Source: Carallia brachiata
Lineage: Eukaryota; Streptophyta; Magnoliopsida; Malpighiales; Rhizophoraceae
Direction: 5' to 3'
Length of the DNA: 64,000 nucleotides
NCBI GenBank assembly: GCA_021464245.1
Contig: JADCRB010000043.1
Location: 4,892,794-4,956,793, forward strand
Numbering within the stretch: the first letter of the stretch is position 1; every line of letters begins with the position of its first letter. The notes under the pieces are model-generated. The model searched no databases. It was not told the origin of the DNA and worked only from the letters and a program-made list of their open reading frames with translations. Below are positions 24,327 through 39,976 of this stretch, one piece after another. Position numbers and translations under genes: made by a program.

Positions 24327-27300
24327 TTAAAGATTGAGTTTCTTTGCAGCTGACTTAAAAGTCTCAGTCAAATCCCGCTTAACCCCAGCATCAGCAAATA
24401 TGAACTCAACTGCATTTCTTGCAAGCTCAAACATTTCCTTCTTTCCAATACCTGGGTTAAGAAAATGCACAGTCAGCAGCGATGATTGCTTTGAGCCAGT
24501 TAGTCGCAGTATCAAACTTATACCCACCAAATGCAGATGAAGCAAAGTTATATTCATTAGATAGGCTGGTGGAGAAAACTCCAGAATCATCAGTGCACAA
24601 CACCAGAGGATGTTTTGCATCGTACAGGTCAACTGCATCATAACGCAGAATGTTTAAAGACTATAATAGGGAGATCCCAAATCCTGATGTTTCAATCGCA
24701 TAAAATAAGTTCACATACTTTATTAGGAAAGCATTAAAGTGAATATAATCCACACACATGATCACATTTGATAAGCTAATTCGAATATCAACATTAACCA
24801 TCAAATAAAAACAGAAGTCTAACCAAAATGGTGAATATCTATTGATGAAATTGTATCAGTCCTGATGTTGGATGTCAAACAGATTTCTACCTGCAAAAAT
24901 TTTCCACAACAACAAACAAAGAGACTTAGCAAGCTAACACTTTATCCTACTGTTGATTCTAAGATTTTCCAAGCCTTACTGTATTATATAAGGAAACTAC
25001 GCCGTCAGCCAACAATGACAGAAAACAAAAGATAATCTGTGTTTAAGATGTGAAAGTATATATTGCATTTTGTTTCGGCAAAATATTCAGAAGGCTGATG
25101 AATCAAAGAACCTCAAACCATTTCACAAAAGTCTAGCGAGCTTACAAAATCTTTACTAGACACAAAACAAGTGTCTAATAACTTGTGAGCGGACAAGAGT
25201 TTGATTAGGTAATTTAACAGATCATAAGAATCTAGCCTTTTCAATAGCATGGATCATATATAATTCACAAAAAGTTGTGGTGTGTTTAATGCCAAGGAAG
25301 GAAAGATCAAAGATACCATACAGGAATTTTGGATGATTTTAACTTTTTCCATTGTTCCTCCTGAAAGCAACAGGCATGGCCAATTCTGTGGGGCAGGAAG
25401 TCTAGCATTGCTTGGATTTCCAAATGATTAGGAACCTAAAATCACTAAGTCACCGAATAAACAAGTAAGCTGTTTCACTAGTAAAAAGAAGTATATGTAT
25501 AATATTGTCAAATGTGTGACAAAAATAGGAAAAAAAATAAACCTCTCCACAGTGAAGAGTCACAAAGAGGCCTTGTTCCCGAGCAAAGTTTAATGCTGGC
25601 GAAAATGTGACCCTGCAACAGAGCCACTAATGATCGGAGATTGTAATACATTTTGTATCAGTTACAGGCCCAACATTTTATTGTTGGCTACAAATCTATG
25701 GCCAGTAAAAAAATTACCAGTTACCCACGATGGGATTTCCAGAAAGGTCAATGCCAACTACCCCAGAATCTCTCATCTCCAGTGCCAGCTTAACCTATAA
25801 AAAGTGGGGGAGAGATCAAAGTCTTATACAATTTACAGCAGATGTGCTCTACAAAAACCACTCGAACTAGCATACAGTTTCCATTGCAGCCTCAATCGTC
25901 TCACGACGGTCAATGCTGAGAAGAAGTCTGACATATATCTTCTTCTTTGTTGTTCCATGACATGTATTGCTCGTTGAATTGACAGAGGTTCTAGCCTCCG
26001 GATTACAAGGAACAAAATCTACATCAACAGAACTAACTGCCCTTATACCTTCCATCACTGCTTCCATGTAGGACCGTTTAGTCATTCCGATGGAATCATT
26101 CCTCTATATAATGTGGCACACAAAAACATGTTCATCAATGAAAAGTGAAAAGAGTTTCACATGACAAAGGCAAGCAAGAAAACCAAAACCTCTAGCTTAT
26201 TTAATTACCTTTGGAGTGGTTCTCAACTCCAAATATACAACATTCTCGGCAGCAAAATCTTCGACCACCTGTTTCCAAGAAAAAGATGAATTACGAGAAT
26301 TTAAATTTGGAACACACAAACAGCCCCCTCCTCCCCCCCAAAAAACCCAAAAAAAGAAAATAAATAAATAAATGGCTCATTGCCTCACTTCTTTTGTGAT
26401 CCTTGTAACAGTTTTATGATCAGTGGTAATAACGTGAATCAAGTCAAACAACCTGAAGACTTCACGCAACGAACGATCATCTGGACAGAAGCAAATCAAG
26501 AGTTTCCATAGTCTTAATTATCAGGAAAAATGGGAAAACAAAGAAACATCAAAACTTACCAACCCAGAAAATTGAATTGGATAACGAAGGTAATCATACA
26601 TATGAATCACAAGGTCCTGTCAACTAAAGAAGCCATTATATAGCTTTAAAAAAAAGGGTTTTCCCAATGTGCACAAGGCTATCACATTTGTTTGTCTCTT
26701 TTTATCTGACACCCCCCGTATTTGGAAACCACATTGGGCTCCAAGTTGAACCTCACAAGGGGAGCAAAAATCTTCTGGTGCCCAATTTTTTCATTTATAA
26801 AACTCGAACTCAAAATCTTACTTAAAGACAACCGAACTCTCTGTCACTCGGACCAACAGGCGTTGGTGAGGCTATCACATTTACGGCGTCTAGGTTACAT
26901 ATCAAAATTGAGAAATTGAACATAACAGTAACCAGAAAGGAGGAAAAAAAAAAGAGATACCTTTCAGGATAACATGCTCAAAATCTGAAAAAACAATGAT
27001 ACCCTTTTCACCCAAACCTCGAGCAAGTTCTCTGTATGCAAGCATATTCAAAAGTCAACAAAAAAAATTGGAAGAATAAATGGAAAGAGACAGTAAAACT
27101 CAAGTAAATCAGTACAGAAAGCAACGACAAGATGTTCAAAATCCTAAATCAGCCAGCATTCGGAAAGCCCTTAAACTCAAATGTAGAGAAGAGAAACAAA
27201 AAAAAAAAAAAAAAGGAAATAAAGTGCACAAAGGAAAAGGAGTAAAAGCTCACAGAAGGGTGGAGTTTCTAATGGAGCCATTGAGATGGGCATGAAGTTC

Positions 27301-27336
27301 AATTTTTGGCATAGAAACCCACCACTCCATCTGCAT
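24327..27336 (-). CDS. MAPDA: N6-methyl-AMP deaminase (adenosine deaminase-like, ADAL)
   Basis: A multi-exon gene on the minus strand, starting at 27336 with MQMEWWVSMPKIELHAHLNG. The HAHLNG motif holds the two N-terminal zinc-binding histidines of the adenosine deaminase superfamily. Later exons supply GEKGIIVFSDFEHVI (26950-27030), SLREVFRLFDLIH (26389-26480), ENVVYLELRTTPK (26209-26268), KKIYVRLLLSIDR (from 26106), GVVGIDLSGNP (about 25730-25790), VTLHCGE with the third zinc histidine (about 25555), HRIGHAC (about 25360), EICLTSN (about 24880), LCTDDSGVFSTSLSNEY with the catalytic aspartates (24520-24640), and a last exon ending KKLNL at 24327. Every junction I checked is GT-AG and in phase, so the gene looks intact. 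Plant ADAL proteins (At4g04880) hydrolyse N6-methyl-AMP released from m6A-RNA to IMP in the cytosol. One intron carries a SINE (26690-26868). Confidence 0.92.
26690..26868 (-). mobile_element. SINE in deaminase intron, 14-bp TSD
   Basis: A 179-bp insert is bounded by perfect direct repeats AGGCTATCACATTT at 26676-26689 and 26869-26882. On the minus strand it starts with a tRNA-like head (GTTGGTCCGAGTGACAGAG resembles an A box, GAGTTCGAGTTTT a B box) and ends AAAAAGAGACAAAC. Box spacing, length and the long TSD identify a SINE. It differs from the SINE at 13809. It lies in the same orientation as the host gene, inside an intron, and leaves the splice sites untouched. Confidence 0.85.
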
Positions 27337-27947
27337 CTTTTTTTTGTTTTTTACTTCTGCTTCTCTGTTTTAGATGGTAAAGACTGGAGACTGGAGTGCA
27401 CTTCTTTGTAGTTTGTAGCGTCTACTGATAGCAATCTGTGACTAACTTGACTTGACTGCTTATATCTGAGGGTCAATCCCAAATCTTCATTTGTTTTTCC
27501 AAATTTTGTGGGCGCAGCTCAAATTATTTGCTAATTGCTATGAATATGATACAACATTATTGGTGTTTTTGTCTCTTCCTCTAGGCTCGAGTTGGAGTCA
27601 TCACTGTTTTATTTCTTGAAATTATAAGCGGGATTAATGTGTTTAATGTTTCTTCGTTTTGAATTCGTTAATATTATAATTAAGTATAAATAAATTTTAA
27701 TTTAATAATTTTTAAATTGAGATCTATACAATAAAATAATTTAAAAGATAATTAAAATAATAATTTTTGATATTAATTTATAAATATTATTGATATAAAT
27801 GTAATAAACTTTATTTTGGTTAAAAAGGAAAAAATGATGGATCATTGGTACTTTTTGTTCTTTTTGGTGTTTGAGCAGGAATGTAAACCAGCTGGAGCCA
27901 ATTGTCCAGCTAATTGGTCCAGAACTGGTTGGAACTTGGAAGTACCC
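27337..27947. other. Deaminase promoter side
   Basis: This is the upstream region of the minus-strand deaminase. It faces, divergently, the pseudouridine synthase that starts 2.5 kb away. No exon is recognised. Confidence 0.55.
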
Positions 27948-27957
27948 CACAAGAGAA

Positions 27958-28450
27958 GGGATAAAGATTATTTTAGTCCTAAACTTTTAAATTTTTTTAC
28001 GTTTAAGTCCTAACCTTTTTGACATTTCATTTAAGTCCTAAACTTTTTGATTTTCTACCAAATTAGTCCATCTGTTTAACAAAAGTGATCAATTTATTAA
28101 AAAATAATTTTAACTTTACAAAAAATTATTAAAAAAGATTAAATATAAATTGAATGTCTTTTTTATAAAAAAATATTCATGTTGCCTATTTAATTCGTAT
28201 ATTTGTTGATTAAAAAAATATTTATATGCATATTTTGTTGATGAAAAAAATATTTAACTCATGTATTTAAGCTTTTTTAAATGATTTTATTAAATTAAAC
28301 TCACTATTAATAGATTGACTACTTTTCGTAATTTAAAGGACTGATATAGTAAAAAATTAAAAGATTTAGGACTCAAATGAAATGTTAAAAAGGTTTAGGA
28401 CTCAAACGTAAAAAAATCTAAAGGTTTAGGACTTTAAAAATATTTATCCC
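27958..28450. mobile_element. MULE-type MITE, 10-bp TSD (copy 1)
   Basis: A 493-bp element with ends GGGATAAA and TTTATCCC lies between perfect 10-bp duplications CACAAGAGAA (27948-27957 and 28451-28460). The first about 115 bases are an inverted copy of the last about 115, built of repeated TAGGACTT/AAGTCCTA phrases. Long terminal inverted repeats with a 9-11 bp duplication are the Mutator-like signature. There is no transposase. Copy 2 is at 42836-43335. Confidence 0.88.
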
Positions 28451-28460
28451 CACAAGAGAA

Positions 28461-29813
28461 ATAAAGTCCAGACAGATCTGGTTGGAGTTCGTACGTTGAA
28501 TCGGCCGATCCAATCAAGTTAATTAATTATAATAATTTGTTTGAATCGTGAGATTTTAATAAAAAATTTATAAAAATTATAAAAAATAATAAAAAATTAA
28601 ATTTTATATTTAAATTATATAAAAAATTGACAAAAAAAATATGTCAATAAAATTGTAGAAATGTCTCTTCAAATAATTAAATTATGAATTAAAATTACAA
28701 CAATATCTCTATTAATTGAGACCATTATAATTATTTTGTTTCAATATTTTTCCTTTTTTAATTTTTCATTTGATTTTATTTACACAACAACTTTCTTTTA
28801 ATTGTTTTTTCATACCTGTCAATCAATTAAAAATGCCTTGATTTATGAACTTTCTTTTCAATTCTTTCCTCATGCATTAGCCAACCCCAGGATAAAGACA
28901 GCTTAATCCAAATAGTTGGATGCCATCCATGAGTTTGCCGTTTGAATTCGTAACTTTTATGCTTTGTTTGTTGTGTGAGGAAAATCATAAAAAGGAATTT
29001 GTTAAAAAAAGATGGTAATTGAAAATTTTATTATTTTCTACCATATCATTTTTTTCCTGACCTACTCTTAGTTTATTTAAACTATTTTTTTTACAATTTT
29101 CTTTGTTTTATCATTTTCTTTCTTATTTTCTTATTTTATCATTTTTATTCTATCTATTTTTCATTTATTCTAATTATTTCTTTTTTAATAATTACCTTTT
29201 TGCCATCATTTTTTTAGTCCATCTAAAGAAGACAAGGCAGAATAATAAAATAAAATAAAATGCTAGTAACAAAAATAGACAACATTTTACCTATTTTCAT
29301 CTAATAAAAATTGTAAAACTATAGGGGCTGCTCTTGGAATAAGTCCCGCTTTAATAAGGTAATCTGCATAAATTTTTTTTTCGCCTAATACATGTTTTTT
29401 TTAAACATGCCATAACCTCAAGCAGAGGCCCTGGATATCTTCAATAAGCACGGCCAAAGTACAGGACAATCAAAAAAAATATTTGAGAAAAGTTGTATAA
29501 TCGGAGAATAAGTTATCGGAAGATCTTTTAAAAGTGTAATCTATTAGATTTATTATGTAATTAATTAGATTTATTGTCAACGAAAAAAACATGGAAGAGA
29601 AACTTAAAACATTTTTACTTTTGTCACCCCCTTTTTAGTGGTGCACTTTTGGACCAATAAAAAAAAAGACACATTTTAACCTTCCGCTTCCTCCTGCATA
29701 TACAATAACTCATACACATGCCTTTTAGAAAAAAAAAAAAGACACCCTTTTGATTTAACAAAAAAGACGCACCCTTTCGGTCCTCAAACCTAGCGGCTAA
29801 GCTCCAAGCCGAG
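28461..29813. other. Intergenic before pseudouridine synthase
   Basis: Very AT-rich, with no exon recognised. The last 100-200 bases probably hold the promoter and leader of the plus-strand gene starting at 29814. Confidence 0.6.
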
Positions 29814-32800
29814 ATGGGTTCATTTACCAGATCCTCAATCTTCACCGGCGGCTACCGGAGTTTGAGCTTGCCACTGAACCTCCGGCGAACGTTAGCATCC
29901 GCCGCCGGTTATTCTTTCAGCAAGCACCACCCCAAAAATGAATTGGGTTTGTGTTCTTTGGGTCCAGGTAGCAGAAACTTTGGCTGCAAATCCTCGAAAC
30001 TGGCTGCTGAATATGCAAATGCTGCTCCTTCTGTTAATGGGTACTTTAAATTTCATTTCTTTTAGCGCTTATCTTCTCTGGGTGTCTTATATTTTTGCTT
30101 GTTTTGCTTCCTGGAAGCTTGTGCTGCGATGAGATATACAGCTTATGCTTGGTAACTGAAATAAATGGATGAAAATTAAAGTCTTGAATCTTGACATATA
30201 TGCAGTTCTGTTCCTTTGATCAGTGGGTACTAAAAAGTTTGAAAATTTTTGGTCGTTTCTCGTTATGTGTGAGCTTAAATAGTTGGAAGTTAAAGTATGT
30301 CGGGATTTATGGGCGAAAAGCTTTTTGCTTCAATTTTGATTCTTTCGTTGAAACTAGTTGCTAAATTGATATAACATTAGAACTACGTATGACCTTTAAT
30401 TTGCTTGGCTGGTGGAAAGTTGAGTTTAGCAGTCATTTCTGAAATGAAAAATGTGTGATATTTGAAAACCGTAATGTCTGCCAAAATGCGCGGTATACAA
30501 ATATTGATTTTTCTGTTGGGTTTTGGGCGACAGCATCAGGCTTCTCCCAGGCTCTTATTGCACTTCTTTTTGATGTAAACTCAAGCTTTGGTTGAAAATG
30601 GATGGTATAGTGACCACAACAGAAATCGTCCTATCATTTCATCTTTCGTTCCAAATGTTAGGGAAAGTGATTTCTCAAGGCAAGATGAGGAGAGAGGTTT
30701 CTGCACCATTTTATTATCATCTTATCTAAGGGTGTGCCTGGTGTGTTGTCCACATTAATCAAAGCACTAATATGCCTTCTGGGACCTTTTTAAGCTGCCA
30801 TAGTATTTGTTCTTGTTTGTCATGTTTGAAGCAAAATTTGTTTGTCATTTCCTAAGTTTCTTTTGCTAATGCTATGGTTTATCTTGTTTCAGCTACCCCG
30901 AGTATAATCGCTTGCTTCCATGTCCCTCTCACAGTAGTGCACGAAGAATTGAACACCTACTTGTTTCAGAAGAAGGCCCTGTTCTAGACTTTATTTGTAG
31001 AGCTTTGGATCTTCCTCCTCTGTAAGTTCTTTCTTATCTTCTAACTGCTTGGACTGATGATGTGGCATGATATTTCACATTCTCAACATGATTATCAGAA
31101 TTATCAGGATGAAATGATACATAGAAAACATGATGATTTGAAGGTATATTTCAGATCTCATACATTTTGGAGCTGTGCATTATGCCCTTGTGTGCCCACA
31201 GCCGCCACCCACAGCAACTCCAGAACAAATTAGGAAGTTTAAGGAAGTTACTGCACCCTCAGTTCTGAAAAAGAGAGCTTCCATCAAAGGGAAAACCGTT
31301 CGAGAAGCACAAAAAACCTTCAGAATAACTGATCCTAACCAGTTCCTTGAAGCTGGAACATACTTGCGTGTTCATGTCCACCCAAAACGCTTCCCACGGT
31401 AAACATTGTCATTGGTGAATGTCTGTTATAATATCCCTCAACTTTATGGTTGCTGATATGCAAATACTTTCAGGTGCTATGACATTGATTGGAAATCAAG
31501 AATTATTGCTGTGGCTGAATCTTATGTTGTTTTGGACAAACCTGCTGGTACATCGGTGTGTAGTTGATCCAATAGGATCTCTATTTCTCCCTCTGCCGCC
31601 CCACATCTTCTTTAACCAGAATTGTGGACCTACTTGTGTCAGATTGCTTTCGTGATACGTATATTATAACTGTATTAGGTGGGAGGAACCACAGACAACA
31701 TAGAAGAAAGTTGTGCAACCTTTGCCAGTCGCGCCTTGGGATTTACAGCCCCATTATTGACTACCCATCAGATAGATAATTGCACAGAAGGCTGGTATTG
31801 TATCGTAATTGATGTTCTTTTCTCTTTTAAGTCTCTAATTCCCAACAGAAGATAATGGCCTGTACCTTTTTGCAGTGTTGTCTTTGCTAGAGCTAAGGAG
31901 TATTGTTCAATTTTCCATAAGAAAATCAGAGTAAGTTCATGATTGTATATTGTAGAATGCATTTGATTGAGTTGCCGTTCTAATCAATGGCTACACTTTA
32001 ACATAGTAGTGAAGTCCACTGTCATTGGTGTTGTTGCCCTTTAGAGAGGAAAATGCCATAAATTAAATAATTTGAGAATGGTTCATTTGTGTACCTTTAT
32101 ATTTATTTCAAGAGCCACAACTATTAATTATTTATTCCCCCTCTTTACTAGGACAAAAAGGTCAAGAAGCTTTATCTTGCTCTTGCTGCATCTCCTGTAC
32201 CAATTGGAGTTGTTACTCATTACATGCGTCCTGTTAATATTGCTCCAAGACTTGTTTCTGAAGGTACTAATCTCAGCCAGGCATTACATCATCAAAGTCA
32301 ATGATCTCTTTTGTGACTTTTGACATATTGAAGTGCACAATTTTATCATGAAAATTGCTGTATATTGTCCAAGAAGTTTTGCCTGTTCTCCTCCCCTTTA
32401 TTCCCTTCCATATTTTTTTTTTTGCAATAAACTTGGGCCACTAGATGTGCATGATGAAATTTAGTAATGATTGTATCTTTTATATTCTTCATACATTTTC
32501 TCACGTTGATAGCACACAATTTCCTAAAGGCCAAATCCTCTGGTGATTTTCATCTCTTAATGATGATAGTATAATATCATGGTCATGCTGATGGTGGTGC
32601 TGATGATTGTATTTAGACAAACTTTTAGGCTTATCTGTTTTGTGGCATATTATTGAACAGAAGATGATTATGCTTGCAGAATTTATAGAAGGGTGGCATT
32701 TGTGTCAACTTGAGGTTATTGAATGCAAGGAGGTTCCTTGGCCAAATGCAGCAACTGAAGAGAGATACTGCATTGAAGACTGTGGTTGGCCATCAAAGGA

Positions 32801-33728
32801 TCAAGCATTTGAGTGTAAGATCAACCTCTTGACTGGTCGGACGCATCAGGTAATTAAATATTCCCATATTTTGTTTTACCAAAATAAATATCCCCATATT
32901 TCCTATCTGTTTTATGTGTTTGTTGCTTCCTGTTTTCTTTAACTTATTAATTTTGTATCTGTGGTCACAAGCGATGGTCTAGTCATCATGTTGTTGATTG
33001 TGATTTTTTTATTGTTTAGAGAATCTCCTTAGCATGCTTCTCTTAGTTAACCACCACTAGGTGATCAGAACTGCTTCTTGATTTTATAGAACAGAATTAG
33101 CAGCCCTTTGGATTAACACCTTGACAACAGCACAGAGGGTGGGTAATAGGATTCCAGAGGATATATCCAATTCTGGTAATGGTTTGAATATGATTGAAAC
33201 TTGTTTGAATTTTTTATTCCAACTCAGAAAAAATTGACGTGGATTGCTTACTTGAAAAATGAAGAGTTGCTAATTTTGGGGTCATGGTTATTAAGAAACA
33301 AGGAGCTGTAGCACTCCAATTAGTTTTTTCATGGCAATTGTCATCGAGAGAAGGATGTAGAAAGGGAAGTTTTGGTTTTTGTTGCTGTGATAATGCAAAT
33401 CTATACAGTTGTTAACTCTGGCAATAACCAATTCTATCCACAGATCCGAGCTCAGCTGGCTGCATGTGGTGCACCACTAGTGGGCGACTCGATGTACATG
33501 CCGGCTGCAATTGCAGAAATGACCACTCCTGGGCTAAATCCATTTGGCAAATACAGAAAGCAATATCCTAGCGAGGATGCCAAAGCAACGGCTATTACTG
33601 AGTGGGTTGCAAGACATGGAAAAGAACCAGGTGTCGCCATTGGTCTTCAGGCATATCAAATTTCTTGGGACGATGGCAAGCACATTTATGAGGCTAGATC
33701 TCCTTGGTGGAGATCCTTAGTGGCTTAA
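29814..33728 (+). CDS. RNA pseudouridine synthase 6-like, RluA family, chloroplast
   Basis: Nine exons: 29814-30040, 30893-31021, 31144-31398, 31474-31555, 31679-31794, 31876-31930, 32152-32263, 32680-32849 and 33444-33728. All junctions are GT-AG and in frame. The first about 40 residues are Ser/Arg-rich with few acids, fitting a plastid transit peptide. An S4-like RNA-binding part follows (ISDLIHFGAVHYALV, KTVREAQKTFRI, YLRVHVHPKRFPR). The catalytic domain starts with VLDKPAGTSV. Its active-site motif is THQIDNCTEG instead of the usual HRLDxxTSG: the catalytic aspartate is kept and the arginine is lost, which I recall as normal for this plant subfamily (At4g21770). Later motifs are KLYLALAA, INLLTGRTHQIRAQLA and GDSMY. 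It should isomerise specific uridines in organellar RNA. Exon 3 needs the acceptor at 31143, not the closer-looking one at 31154, to keep frame. The gene looks intact. Confidence 0.92.
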
Positions 33729-34787
33729 AATAGATTCTGAAAAGTTGGGATGAATTACTAACCGGAGTTTGCCCTCAGCAAAAGCTGAAGCCCATCCGCC
33801 ATTCCTCTATTACAAGTTGTTTCTGATGGAGCTGGTTTAGCTTGTTGCTAGGAACTTATTTTTCCTTGAGATTCGATGTAGAATGGAGAAGTGGATTTTC
33901 TCTGGAAAAAACTCAAATCAAAGACAAAGAGGTTTGAGGGGATTCATAAATCATGACACATTCTCAAATAGAGGCAAGTAGGCTTGTAAGAGATAATAGA
34001 ACTGGGCAAAAAATTGTGTCGAATAGACTGGATTTTGTGGTGGCATGCATAACCAAGTTACCAGGGTCTTGGTGGTTGCATCAACAACCTTGTATCTCAT
34101 AGTTCATTTTGGCCAAATATGCCTCAGTCTTTATATCATTTGGATCAACAACCTTTTATAGCATATTTCATTTTGGCTTAAATGCCCCATTCTTTATGTT
34201 CTATCGGTACTTTTGTTTCTCAGCTTCTTTAAGTACACACTGCTCTATGACTGTAGTACCTGAACCAAATGACAGATTCAGATGAACAAGTGGTGGAAAC
34301 TGTCACGAGCAACATTCTTGTTGGGCAAGTACCGCGATGATTGATGCTGATCTTCACCATAATCCAGCAATCAGCAGCAATACACTCCCGAAGAGCTGTT
34401 GTTTTGCATCTTCATCATAATCCCAGTTTGCATTTTAAATTTCTTGTGTGACAACATCTTTCCATGTTCACGGCAATGACAGCAATAGCTGGAAGTGAGA
34501 GTCCGCGAAAGATGAAAATGCCATGGTTTTTTTCGTTTTCAGGATGATGATAAAATCATAAAATGCATTCCTGATAAAATCATGAAGGGTGGATTATCCT
34601 TGGTTATAACAGACTGGAAGGCTGTTGTCCAAAACATTCCAAACATTTTTAACCAATTGCAACTAAATCTTTCTTCATTGACAGAAGATTCTTTCTGACA
34701 GTATCATCCGAAAGCATATCGAACTTCAACGTCAATCTTAATCTCAATTAGTAAATATATACTAATGGACACTCTAGAATATGCTGC
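33729..34787. other. Convergent 3' region of two genes
   Basis: Tail-to-tail space between the pseudouridine synthase (plus) and the beta-glucosidase (minus). It probably contains both 3' UTRs. No exon is recognised. Confidence 0.6.
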
Positions 34788-38787
<4,000 letters not shown>

Positions 38788-39119
38788 AACAAAAACTGAA
38801 AAGTGTGAAGAATAGAGAGAAAGAAGAGTTTTATAGGCAGTGGAAATGATCAGAGGAATATAATTTATGCTGGCAATGCAAACAGAAGGGGGCCCTGTCA
38901 TTTGTGATTGCAATTCATCACTAAAAGTCTGCAAGACATATGTAGACATGATTAGTCTTTGCAAGTACAATAATGACAAAAAAAAATAAAAAATAGAGCA
39001 AATCTTTTTTTTTTTCTTTTCTTTCTTGATCATGAAAACACAGTAAATCAATATGAAATCTTGTCAATTATACCTTTCCATCCATTGCTTTCTATACGAA
39101 CTTATTTGTTTTTTTTCCT

Positions 39120-39620
39120 GTTCACTTGAAAAGGAAATAGATTTAATTCGACTGTTAGTAGTCGCCATTGGGGGACCTGTCTTTACTACTATCATTAACA
39201 TATACACTTATTTTTTCAACCATCAGGATATCGAACATTACTTAAATTACATACATTCATTTTGTTTTATGCAACTCAACTTACAGTTCTTACTTTTAAG
39301 ATATCTTTCCACAGTTCTAGTTCTCAATCTAACTTTCATAAATTTATCTATCCTAACAATATCATCTGTAAATAATAAACATCATAAAATATGGTCCCGA
39401 AAGCAGACTCTTAGGGTGGACAATCCATGGCAGGGTAGTTCTCTATCTTAGCTTGTAGTATCCTTGTATGGGTTCCTCTCCCTTCCCACTTATCTTTGGT
39501 TAGATCATTCAATAATGTGACAATCTTCTTCCTATTTATTGCCTACCATGACACCTGCCAAGGAATTTTATCATATACTTTCTCTAGATCAATTACACTA
39601 TTTGTAGATCACGTACGCTT
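39120..39620 (-). pseudogene. Non-LTR (LINE) reverse transcriptase remnant
   Basis: On the minus strand, the frame near 39550-39597 reads VIDLEKVYDKIPWQVSW, the conserved LINE reverse-transcriptase block around its first catalytic aspartate (normally FIDLEKAYDxVP). Near 39345-39381 comes LLFTDDIVRID, a decayed version of the FADD/YADD block. Further left is LKSKNCKLSC followed by a K-x-E-like segment. Spacing between the two blocks is shorter than normal, and stops interrupt the frame, so this is an internally deleted relic. It has no intact endonuclease or gag-like frame. Part of it is included in the 230-bp tandem duplication next door. Confidence 0.75.
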
Positions 39621-39976
39621 TTTTACATTTCATATTGTCATTGGATAGTGAGAAATTGAATAGAAAGTAAATGGAAAAGAAAATAAATAAAAAATAATAT
39701 AATAATGATAATATTATGATTGATAAAAAGTAATGATTAGAAAGTTGTGACAATCTTCTTCCTATTTATTGCATACCATGACACCTGCCAAGGAATTTTA
39801 TCATATACTTTCTCTAGATCAATTACACTATTTGTAGATCACGTACGCTTTTTTACATTTCATATTGTCATTGGATAGTGAAAAATTGAATAGAAAGTAA
39901 ATAGAAAAGAAAATGAATAAAAAATAATACAATAATGATAATATTATGATTGATAAAAAGTAATGATTAGAAAGTT
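39517..39976. repeat. 230-bp direct tandem duplication
   Basis: 39517-39746 and 39747-39976 are nearly identical head-to-tail copies differing at only a few bases. Each includes the LINE RT aspartate block plus AT-rich unrelated sequence. At one difference the left copy reads a stop (TGG TAG on the minus strand) where the right copy keeps a sense codon (TGG TAT). Confidence 0.95.
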
